Shown: positions 1 to 5,112 of the stretch, piece after piece
Position numbering within the stretch: position 1 is the first letter of the stretch
How the letters are laid out: each line of letters starts with the position of its first letter
Origin: Acholeplasmataceae bacterium
Lineage (GTDB): Bacteria > Bacillota_I > Bacilli_A > Acholeplasmatales > Acholeplasmataceae
Assembly (NCBI GenBank): GCA_016934175.1
Contig: JAFGTI010000001.1
Location: 1-7,213, forward strand
DNA length: 7,213 nt
Direction: 5' to 3'
Translations under genes and position numbers: made by a program
Notes under the pieces: model-generated
Databases searched by the model: none
The model's input: the letters and a program-made list of their open reading frames with translations, nothing else
What the model was told of the DNA's origin: nothing

Positions 1-19
1 ATTCCCCACTACTATCCCA

Positions 20-33
20 CTCATTATAATGAG
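20..33. promoter_or_regulatory. 14-bp perfect palindrome with TATAAT core
   Basis: The sequence CTCATTATAATGAG is a perfect 14-bp palindrome, and its centre reads TATAAT on both strands. It lies downstream of the acetyltransferase/hydrolase fusion gene and may belong to the control region of a gene left of the window. No good -35 hexamer is seen on either strand. It could be a dimeric repressor operator over a -10 box, or chance in AT-rich DNA. Confidence 0.25.
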
Positions 34-101
34 ATTAAATAAACCCAGACTTAAGATTTAAATTATCTGTAACGCATTTCAATCTCATTAATTCATATTT
101 C

Positions 102-1232
102 CTAAATAAATAATTCCTTGCTTATGCATTCATTAATAGCATTTCCTATAATCTCATGTCCCAACTCCGTAGGATGAACTCCATCATATAAGATCTCTTC
201 CATCTTATATCTTTTTTTATACTCATCAAAGATATCTTGCATCGGTATAAAATAATCTGCATATTTACTAGCTAGTTCTTTAACAATCCTTCTGACTTCG
301 TCTAAATCTTTTTCCCATCTTAGATCATATTCACCTATCTGAAAACAAAAAGGCTCGATCAAAAGAATTTTTGTCTTAAGTAATTTTGTTTTTACTGCTT
401 CTAATAGTTTTGTATAGTTAGATCTAAATTCTTCAAATATGAGATCTTTTCCAAATGCATAGTGGTGCCATACTTCATTAATACCTACTAAGATGGATAA
501 GAAATCAGGTTTAATCTGGATTGTATCTTCTTCCCATCTTTCTAATAAGTCAGAAGTTCTATTGCCGCTTTCACCTCTATTAATGATAACGACATGATTT
601 AACCTACCCAATAGCTTACTAACATATCCATTACCTAAATCATAATATTTACTTCTATCTCTATTACTATCAGTAATACTATCGCCTTGAAATAGTAAAA
701 CTGGATACTTAAGATCTAGTGGTTCTTCTTTAAAGATATGATATTCAACGGTATCTAACTCATTACCACTTTCATTTATTTCTTTATAGGCTTTTCTAAT
801 GATTCCTCCAAGTGTTTCAGGAATATTTCTACTGGCTAAGTTTCTTCTATCTACGGGATAGATAAGATACTTATAATCAAGGTGCTCATAGGCATACGCT
901 ACTAGCTCTGTGATGCCTTCAAGTCCATATTTGTTACCATGTGCCTCAATCTTAGTCCAAACCCCTAATTCGGGTGTTTTGGTATCTATCTGATGCAAAC
1001 CAAAGACACCAATGAACTCATTTGTCTCTTTAAGTCTTCCAACAAAGATAATCTCTTGTTTATTTTTATATTTTATAATTGAAGATTTAATGAATGTGAT
1101 GATTTCAGAAATATCATCAGCTGGCTTCGGATACATGAAAGTTGTAACTGCAGCATTAAAATAAGTAAAGATTTCATCTTTATCTTCTAGTGATACAGGT
1201 TTTAAGATCATTCTCTTCGTAAAAAGTTCCAT
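102..1232 (-). CDS. GNAT acetyltransferase fused to SGNH/GDSL hydrolase
   Basis: This 376-residue protein has two domains. Residues 1 to about 168 look like a RimJ/RimL-type GNAT N-acetyltransferase: an N-terminal 'RMILKPVSLED' strand, the acetyl-CoA loop region near residues 98-105 (HGNKYGLE), and the R-x-N-x-A-S-x-x-I motif near 130-138. Residues about 175-376 are an SGNH/GDSL esterase. Block I is FQGDSITD with Ser185 as nucleophile, block II is RGESGNRTS with Gly223, block III is VGINE with Asn252, and block V is DGVHP with Asp350 and His353. Block III has Glu where GxND is usual. No start codon or ribosome site is seen at the junction (about nt 690-730), so one fused polypeptide is expected. 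There is no signal peptide, so it is probably cytoplasmic. The start follows a weak GGGGG ribosome site; the stop is TAG. Substrates are unknown; an acyl or acetyl ester is inferred for the hydrolase. Confidence 0.88.
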   Translation of the reverse strand: MELFTKRMILKPVSLEDKDEIFTYFNAAVTTFMYPKPADDISEIITFIKSSIIKYKNKQEIIFVGRLKETNEFIGVFGLHQIDTKTPELGVWTKIEAHGNKYGLEGITELVAYAYEHLDYKYLIYPVDRRNLASRNIPETLGGIIRKAYKEINESGNELDTVEYHIFKEEPLDLKYPVLLFQGDSITDSNRDRSKYYDLGNGYVSKLLGRLNHVVIINRGESGNRTSDLLERWEEDTIQIKPDFLSILVGINEVWHHYAFGKDLIFEEFRSNYTKLLEAVKTKLLKTKILLIEPFCFQIGEYDLRWEKDLDEVRRIVKELASKYADYFIPMQDIFDEYKKRYKMEEILYDGVHPTELGHEIIGNAINECISKELFI

Positions 1233-1262
1233 AGAACCCCCAAACTTACGTTTCTTGTTATA

Positions 1263-1271
1263 ATTTTATCA
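1263..1271 (-). promoter_or_regulatory. Extended -10 promoter of the GNAT-SGNH gene
   Basis: On the minus strand the sequence reads TGATAAAAT, an extended -10 element (TG-N-TAAAAT), about 30 nt upstream of the ATG at 1232. No convincing -35 is seen 17 bp upstream (AAGCCA). The hsp20 promoter uses the same TGATAAAAT string. The assignment rests on this match and position alone. Confidence 0.45.
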
Positions 1272-1424
1272 TATAAACACTGATATGGCTTATTCGCTTT
1301 ATATTTGTAAAAAGATATCTTGATCGTTAATTTGTTTTTAGATGACTACCCTATCATTTAATCTAAAAAATCTATTAGTCTGTTTTTCATACTGTAAAAA
1401 TAAAACTCTTAAATTATAAAGAAG

Positions 1425-1456
1425 AAGACCACTCAGGGGGGGATTGAGTGGTCTTT
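1425..1456 (-). terminator. Strong hairpin terminator with G7/C7 loop
   Basis: A perfect 11-bp stem (AAGACCACTCA at 1425-1435 pairs with TGAGTGGTCTT at 1445-1455) encloses a 9-nt loop with seven consecutive G on the plus strand. On the minus strand the stem is followed by TTCTTCTTTATAATTT, a fair U-rich tail; on the plus strand the tail is poor. It therefore most likely ends minus-strand transcription from the malic enzyme relic and, since no other terminator is visible, from the operon at 1927-3546. Confidence 0.75.
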
Positions 1457-1622
1457 GCATTGATTAAACCAGAATCATGCATAATCATTCTAACATGTTA
1501 ATGTCATCATATCAACCTCTTTATGTCATGTTGTCTAAAAAAAGTTAATTATCTTAGAAATATACCCTTATTTTGAATGATTGGCAGTAAATAATTGCTA
1601 AACTGATTAACTTAGGAACATT

Positions 1623-1894
1623 TTAATTGAATACATCTAGAATTACCACAAGAGGATCAATATCCCCTAAGCCTAATACTACTTTATCACCACGATGACA
1701 GCAACAGTATTATTTTTCGAAGTTAACTTATAAATTTCCTCTATATAATCTTTGATATGAAAGCTGCTACTTGCAACTCTTGGTGTATAGACCCATAATC
1801 AATCTTTCTTATTCGTAATATCAATTTTATTTCCAATCAATATCTTACCTTGAAATTTTCAATGTAAAGTTAATGATTCTTCCATGATATCCAT
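1623..1894 (-). pseudogene. Decayed 5' fragment of a malic enzyme gene
   Basis: Reading the minus strand from an ATG at 1894 gives MDIMEESLTLH, a TGA stop, KFQGKILIGNKIDITNKKD, a second TGA, then VYTPRVA, HIKDYIEEIY and LTSKNNTVAVI. A frameshift follows, then VVLGLGDIDPL and a TAA. This matches the N-terminus of NAD(P)-malic enzymes (SLxLHxxxxGKI, KxDLSLAYTPGVAEPC, IYxxTxKxNTVAVVTDGTAVLGLGDIGP) in order and spacing. The enzyme decarboxylates malate to pyruvate. Two in-frame TGAs, a frameshift after VAVI, loss of the Gly in TPGVA and absence of the NAD-binding and C-terminal parts show that it is dead. The segment LDVFN-stop-NVPKLISLAI after GDIDPL might derive from the enzyme's C-terminal region after an internal deletion, but that is weak. 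It starts 32 bp after the membrane protein's stop codon. Confidence 0.78.
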
Positions 1895-1926
1895 GATTCA
1901 AAATCTTTCAAACATAATCTATTTTT

Positions 1927-2766
1927 TTAAGATGTCATTTGTTTTCTAACGCTTAACACCATAAAACTAAACCATCCTATCAACCCAACATGCAAAACAT
2001 CGTTAGCACTAAACCAAACTCCTGTATTTTCATATAAACTTTCAGTGAATCCTGGAATGTAATAAACATAATATAATACATTCACAATCAAAAATAAAAT
2101 CCATAGCTTAATAAATACTTTGTTCGCTTGATCTTTATGCTGACGATAATTCACGATATTAATAATAAAGAAAACAACAAACAACGGCATAAAAAATATC
2201 GTAAATACTTCATAGGAAATGAGTACTCTATTTTCTAAAATAGAACCCATCACTAGCAAGATGATATAAGTAACCAAAGCAACTAAAGCATATCTAATTA
2301 AATATTTTTGTTTGAGTTTACTCATAAAATCTTTAGCAAATGCAATCGCCATAACCACGATACTAATCGCAGTCACAAATAAATAAGAAAGTTCAAACCA
2401 ACTTGTGAATAAGCAATAAGGATTTCCTGCGCATTTTAACTCATATCCAAATCCTTGATAACTCATTCCTGCAAGAAGTGTACCCAGTCCCCAAAAAAGT
2501 AAACTGGTACCCCATAATATCTTATGCTCTTTAATCAAAAGATATCCTATTAATGTAATTTGAATCCCAAGCAAGGCTACAATAATCGTTGATGAAGGTA
2601 CAATCAAAACCCATTGATTAAAGATGATAAGATGTGGAATGGAATTTAAATACTCGCTAGGTGTCATCATGGGTTCTACTAAGATTCCTGTAGGCATATA
2701 AAGATATAATAAAACAAGCACGATAACAAATGAAAGCACTAATCCTATAATTTTATATTTACTCAT
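1927..2766 (-). CDS. Polytopic membrane protein, unknown function
   Basis: The 279-residue protein is very hydrophobic, with about eight predicted membrane segments (roughly residues 5-24, 51-77, 84-102, 121-145, 157-176, 184-206, 217-237 and 255-273). Segment 1 could serve as an uncleaved signal anchor. Between segments 3 and 4 is a loop with SYQGFGYELKC and a second Cys (Cys112, Cys118), followed by TSWFELSY. The last segment opens with the polar string SANDVLH (Asp256, His259). Polar and acidic residues at membrane borders suggest a binding or catalytic site, loosely like integral membrane hydrolases of the ceramidase type, but the full His set of that superfamily is absent. I recognise no named family with confidence. 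AAAGGG lies 8 nt before the ATG, directly after the upstream phosphatase's stop (12-bp gap), so the two are probably cotranscribed. The stop is TAA. Confidence 0.85.
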   Translation of the reverse strand: MSKYKIIGLVLSFVIVLVLLYLYMPTGILVEPMMTPSEYLNSIPHLIIFNQWVLIVPSSTIIVALLGIQITLIGYLLIKEHKILWGTSLLFWGLGTLLAGMSYQGFGYELKCAGNPYCLFTSWFELSYLFVTAISIVVMAIAFAKDFMSKLKQKYLIRYALVALVTYIILLVMGSILENRVLISYEVFTIFFMPLFVVFFIINIVNYRQHKDQANKVFIKLWILFLIVNVLYYVYYIPGFTESLYENTGVWFSANDVLHVGLIGWFSFMVLSVRKQMTS

Positions 2767-2778
2767 CTTTATGACCCT

Positions 2779-3546
2779 TTACGTTAAACTATAGACAACG
2801 TGATTTCTCATCTTTTCATCACAGAAACAAAACATGTGACGATCTCCTAATGCATACTGTTTTGCGTGTTCATTAACGACAATACCGCCTGCTTCTTTAA
2901 TGAGTAATAAACCTGGTGCGATGTCCCAAAAATGTGTAACATCTGTATAGAGTATCACAAATGAACCTTCAGCAGTTGCTGCAAGTTCATATCCCAAACT
3001 TCCAAGCATACGCACTTTCACGTTATTTAAAGATGCATAATCAATTAAATCAAAAAAATGCTCTTTACTCTTATTTGTTTGGTGAGAGATTCCAACAAGC
3101 GACATTAGCTTATTCTTACTCTCGCTACTTGTTGTGTGTATTTTCTTTCCATTTAAGAAAGCCCCTTCACCTTTAATCGCATAAAATGTTTTATGCGCTC
3201 TAGGTACATTAATAAACGATAAAACGATTTCTCCTTTATCATAAAAAGCGACTTGATTTACAAAAAGATCTAAACGATTAACATAATTACTTGTTCCATC
3301 TATGGGATCAATAATCCAAGTACGGTCTTTAATGACCGTATTTTTATTAAACTCTTCACTATGAAAATGATCTTCTGGGAAATTATTTTTAATCGCTTTG
3401 ATAAGTTCTTGTTCAATATAAAGATCAGATGATGTGACAACTTCATTCATATCCTTAAATGAAACCTCTTTTGTTTCTTTTTCCGTTTCTTCAAATAATT
3501 TTGCTACTGTGTTTTGTAATAATTCAAGCTCTTTTTGATATTTCAT
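2779..3546 (-). CDS. Inositol monophosphatase family phosphatase
   Basis: This 255-residue protein has all signature motifs of the Mg-dependent, Li-sensitive IMPase/FIG superfamily: the VTSSD segment (Thr38, Asp41), the metal-ligand SEE (Glu64, Glu65), WIIDPIDGTSNY (Asp80, Asp83, Gly84, Thr85) and FWDIAPG...EAGGIV (Asp208, 218-221). Length and order fit the family (about 250-270 aa), so it should be active. Members hydrolyse inositol-1-phosphate, PAP, NADP or sugar bisphosphates; sequence alone does not decide which. The protein should be cytoplasmic. AGGAGG (3553-3558 on the minus strand) lies 6 nt before the ATG, which fixes the start. It is the first gene of a two-gene unit with the membrane protein 12 bp downstream, which hints at a membrane-linked or lipid-derived phosphate substrate (inference). 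The stop is TAA. Confidence 0.92.
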   Translation of the reverse strand: MKYQKELELLQNTVAKLFEETEKETKEVSFKDMNEVVTSSDLYIEQELIKAIKNNFPEDHFHSEEFNKNTVIKDRTWIIDPIDGTSNYVNRLDLFVNQVAFYDKGEIVLSFINVPRAHKTFYAIKGEGAFLNGKKIHTTSSESKNKLMSLVGISHQTNKSKEHFFDLIDYASLNNVKVRMLGSLGYELAATAEGSFVILYTDVTHFWDIAPGLLLIKEAGGIVVNEHAKQYALGDRHMFCFCDEKMRNHVVYSLT

Positions 3547-3582
3547 TTTTAATCCTCCTGTGTGCTTTTTTTTACTGCTTCT

Positions 3583-3591
3583 ATTATAACA
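3583..3591 (-). promoter_or_regulatory. Extended -10 promoter of the phosphatase operon
   Basis: The minus strand reads TGTTATAAT, a perfect extended -10 element, 36 nt upstream of the phosphatase ATG and 24 nt upstream of its AGGAGG site. The -35 region (CATTTG at 17-bp spacing) is poor, as is usual for TGn-type promoters. It should drive both the phosphatase and the membrane protein gene. Confidence 0.65.
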
Positions 3592-3670
3592 TCACTTTGT
3601 ATATCCAAATGATGCTATCTATGTTATTAAACTACTTGACTATAGCAAAATCAAAAAATTTTTGTAATTT

Positions 3671-3687
3671 ATAGTGATATACTATCA
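3671..3687 (+). promoter_or_regulatory. Overlapping dyads, possible operator or promoter
   Basis: The string ATAGTGATATACTATCA contains two overlapping inverted repeats: ATAGT-N5-ACTAT (3671-3685) and TGATA-N3-TATCA (3675-3687). It also contains a TATACT -10-like hexamer (3678-3683). It ends just before an AAGGGG ribosome site and the ATG at 3704. Position and symmetry fit a repressor-controlled promoter for the small frame downstream, but no good -35 is visible. Confidence 0.35.
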
Positions 3688-3703
3688 TTAAGGGGCAATT
3701 ATA

Positions 3704-3924
3704 ATGAAAAACAACCTCATTTATTACATCATGACTAATATAATGTGTCTCTATCACAGCTCATCTTTTTTATAATCATTTATAAAGATGAAATCAAAAC
3801 CATAGCATCTATAATAGAACGATATCCTTATATGAGGGTTTGTATCATAAGTTCTAAAAGAATATCTAGGCGAAAACTAAACACATGTTTCACTGATTTA
3901 GCTGATTATATATATACACTATAA
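3704..3924 (+). pseudogene. Small gene broken by -1 frameshift at a T6 run
   Basis: AAGGGG (3690-3695) lies 8 nt before ATG 3704. The frame opens MKNNLIYYIMTN and ends at TAA 3773-3775 after 23 residues. At the T6 run 3766-3771 the -1 frame is open and continues as FFIIIYKDEIKTIASIIERY, then a basic stretch near SSKRISRRKL and LADYIYTL, to TAA at 3922-3924. Repairing one T gives a protein of about 73 residues ending 23 nt before the thioesterase gene. The downstream frame alone is open from GTG 3745 (59 codons). I do not recognise the product: it has a hydrophobic middle, then a charged and basic tail. It may be a decayed gene, a homopolymer-length switch or a sequencing error, and part of the openness could be chance. 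Confidence 0.35.
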
Positions 3925-3947
3925 AGCATCAAAGAAAGGATCAAACT

Positions 3948-4385
3948 ATGAACAAAATAAATTTAAAAGAACTGACGCTTCATCATTATCCCATCCATGC
4001 GCGAGATAAAATTAGATATCGGGATACCGATAGACAAGGGCACGTTAATAATTCAATCTTTTCAACCTTTATCGAAACGGGGCGAATTGAATTCTTATAT
4101 AATCCCGATAATAATCTGATTATAGACTCTACATTTGTAATCGCACATATCGAAATGGACTTTATTTCTGAAATCACATGGCCAGGACAAATCGACATCG
4201 GAACCGCAGTGACTAAAGTAGGAAACAGTTCAATCCATTTAATACAAGGTCTCTATCAAAATAATAAACTGATGGCTACTGCCGAATCAGTGATTGTAAG
4301 AGTAGATGAAAAGACGAAGAAACCCAGAGCTTTATCCATTATAGAAAAAGAGTTTTTATTGCAACATCACCCTATCCTATTATAA
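3948..4385 (+). CDS. Acyl-CoA thioesterase, hot-dog (4HBT/YbgC-like) fold
   Basis: The 145-residue length is typical for single hot-dog thioesterases. The N-terminal part carries the family signature RYRDTDRQGHVNN (residues 23-35); Asp28 aligns with the catalytic Asp of the 4-hydroxybenzoyl-CoA thioesterase/YbgC group, and Gly31-His32 start the long central helix. FIETGRIEFL (41-50) follows, as in this family. The central strands (FVIAHIEMDFISEITWPGQIDI) and the GNSSIHL...ATAESVIVRVD segment complete the fold. It should hydrolyse acyl-CoA or acyl-ACP thioesters in the cytoplasm, probably as a multimer; chain-length preference cannot be read. AAAGGA at 3935-3940 is 7 nt before the ATG, supporting this start. 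No clear promoter of its own is seen. The gene ends in TAA directly before the terminator shared with hsp20. Confidence 0.88.
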   Translation: MNKINLKELTLHHYPIHARDKIRYRDTDRQGHVNNSIFSTFIETGRIEFLYNPDNNLIIDSTFVIAHIEMDFISEITWPGQIDIGTAVTKVGNSSIHLIQGLYQNNKLMATAESVIVRVDEKTKKPRALSIIEKEFLLQHHPILL

Positions 4386-4419
4386 AAAGAAGGCCAATCT
4401 TGATTGATTGGCTTTCTTT
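4386..4419. terminator. Bidirectional terminator between thioesterase and hsp20
   Basis: A 14-bp stem (AAAGAAGGCCAATC at 4386-4399 and GATTGGCTTTCTTT at 4406-4419, one G-U pair) with a 6-nt loop fills exactly the gap between the TAA of the thioesterase and the TAG of the convergent hsp20 gene. The purine- and pyrimidine-rich stem ends give a U-rich tail on either strand, so it should end both transcripts. Confidence 0.85.
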
Positions 4420-4863
4420 CTATTTGATTTGAATGTGTTTTTTAGTATCAACTGATTCCATCTTTGGTGCTCTAATTGATAGAATACCATCTTTTAGACT
4501 TGCTTCAATCTTGTCAGAGTCAATATCACCCATATTAAGCGTTCTATGCATTGAGCATATTCTACGTTCACGGTGAATATACTGTTTGTTATCTTCTTCT
4601 TTTGATTCATCTTTATTAATTGAAATGCTTAGGTATCCATCATGATATTCTAATGATACTTCATCCTTCTTAACTCCGGGCATATCAGCTTCAATTAAAT
4701 AAGACTTATCTTCTTCTCTTACATCGACTTTAAAAGTGTCATGGCGAAGGCTCCGCATTGGGAAGAAATCATCTGAGAAGAAATCATCAATCCAGTCTGA
4801 CATTGGATTCTTTTCGTCTGTGCGACGTATCACATTACGGTTGAATGGTGTTAAACCAAACAT
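4420..4863 (-). CDS. hsp20: Small heat-shock protein, Hsp20/alpha-crystallin family
   Basis: The 147-residue protein acts as an ATP-independent holdase that binds unfolding proteins in large oligomers. A Phe-rich N-terminal arm (SDWIDDFFSDDFF, 22-34) precedes the alpha-crystallin domain (about 41-135), with FKVDVREEDKSYLIEADMPGVKKDEVSL at its start and ASLKDGILSI (A-x-x-x-x-G-I/V-L motif) at its end. The C-terminal HIQIK carries the I-x-I oligomer-docking motif (Ile144, Ile146). The usual YGSF-like segment reads ICSMHR, with a single Cys103. The frame is open upstream to an ATG at 4911, but the start at 4863 is chosen because AAAGGAGGT lies just before it and the longer version would encode the operator. 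Promoter and CIRCE-like operator are directly upstream. Such proteins are known from acholeplasmas but are scarce in other mollicutes. The stop is TAG. Confidence 0.95.
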   Translation of the reverse strand: MFGLTPFNRNVIRRTDEKNPMSDWIDDFFSDDFFPMRSLRHDTFKVDVREEDKSYLIEADMPGVKKDEVSLEYHDGYLSISINKDESKEEDNKQYIHRERRICSMHRTLNMGDIDSDKIEASLKDGILSIRAPKMESVDTKKHIQIK

Positions 4864-4885
4864 AATATTACCTCCTTTAAATTTC

Positions 4886-4910
4886 TGGCACTCTTGCACA
4901 TTAAGTGCCA
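4886..4910 (-). promoter_or_regulatory. CIRCE-like HrcA operator of hsp20
   Basis: TGGCACTC and AAGTGCCA are separated by exactly 9 nt, matching the CIRCE layout (TTAGCACTC-N9-GAGTGCTAA) with seven of eight positions paired and the GCACT/AGTGC cores kept. It sits just downstream of the expected transcription start and 7 nt before the ribosome site, the standard place for HrcA repression. Repression at normal temperature and release on heat stress are inferred. Confidence 0.85.
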
Positions 4911-4920
4911 TTTCAACTAT

Positions 4921-4949
4921 ATTTTATCATGCTCTTTTTGTTGTGTCAA
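4921..4949 (-). promoter_or_regulatory. Sigma-A type promoter of hsp20
   Basis: On the minus strand TTGACA (4944-4949) is a perfect -35. After a 17-bp spacer comes TAAAAT (4921-4926), preceded by TGA, so there is also an extended -10. The expected start near 4914 leaves the operator at the very 5' end of the transcript. This is the strongest promoter in the window by match to consensus. Confidence 0.9.
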
Positions 4950-4976
4950 GATTTTTACATGCATTTTTTAAAATTT

Positions 4977-4994
4977 TATATTACTCGTAATATA
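4977..4994. promoter_or_regulatory. 18-bp inverted repeat between hsp20 and nitroreductase
   Basis: TATATTAC-TC-GTAATATA is a perfect dyad with 8-bp arms and a 2-nt centre. Its left side also belongs to a second inverted pair, ATTTTATATT (4973-4982) with AATATAAAAT (5000-5009). It lies 27 bp upstream of the hsp20 -35 box and about 90 bp upstream of the nitroreductase -10. The form resembles operators of MarR, TetR or HxlR-type dimers, but AT-rich DNA makes chance dyads common. Confidence 0.35.
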
Positions 4995-5057
4995 GTTTGA
5001 ATATAAAATAAATTCCACGATTTATTAATCTACATTTTTTTCATTTATGTTACTTTG

Positions 5058-5073
5058 CGTATCATGCTATACG
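5058..5073 (+). promoter_or_regulatory. Inverted repeat over nitroreductase -35 region
   Basis: CGTAT-CATGCT-ATACG forms a 5-bp-arm dyad covering the place where the -35 hexamer of the nitroreductase promoter should be. The -35 match there is poor. A regulator bound here could recruit or block RNA polymerase. The arms are short, so the call is tentative. Confidence 0.25.
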
Positions 5074-5083
5074 TCATCATATA

Positions 5084-5092
5084 TGTTATAAT
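5084..5092 (+). promoter_or_regulatory. Extended -10 promoter of the nitroreductase gene
   Basis: TGTTATAAT is a perfect extended -10 element, identical to that of the phosphatase operon. The expected start near 5099 is only about 14 nt from the first ATG, so the 5' leader is little more than the GGGAGGT ribosome site (5102-5108). Confidence 0.7.
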
Positions 5093-5112
5093 TTAGGTAT
5101 AGGGAGGTATGC

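Larger units (their letters stand above)
1233..1926. other. 694-bp gap without an intact gene
   Basis: This stretch holds the promoter of the GNAT-SGNH gene at its left end, a hairpin terminator in the middle and the malic enzyme relic on the right. Between relic and terminator (1457-1622, minus strand) there are only very short frames, for example AGAGG followed by ATG near 1514 that stops after six codons. From 1272 to 1420 I see nothing beyond AT-rich DNA. The whole looks like a site of gene decay. Confidence 0.6.

Noticed and set aside
1457..1622. A small peptide gene or leader before the G7-loop hairpin (AGAGG then ATG near 1514)
   Set aside because: The frame stops after six codons and there is no codon pattern or alternative pairing that suggests attenuation.
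1623..1894. Malic enzyme fragment as an intact gene with TGA read as tryptophan
   Set aside because: Tryptophans checked in nearby genes use TGG; the TGA positions correspond to non-Trp sites in the family, and a frameshift and a TAA stop remain.
3459..3674. Plus-strand open frame with a hydrophobic product
   Set aside because: It overlaps the start, ribosome site and promoter of the minus-strand phosphatase, has no good ribosome site of its own, and its hydrophobic look comes from antisense AT-rich DNA.
4864..4911. A 16-residue N-terminal extension of the hsp20 reading frame (ATG at 4911)
   Set aside because: It would put the CIRCE-like operator and the ribosome site inside the coding region; AAAGGAGGT directly precedes the ATG at 4863, and family members start with such short arms.
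4736..4990. Plus-strand open frame opposite hsp20
   Set aside because: It is antisense to the well-supported hsp20 gene and crosses its promoter; the product resembles nothing.
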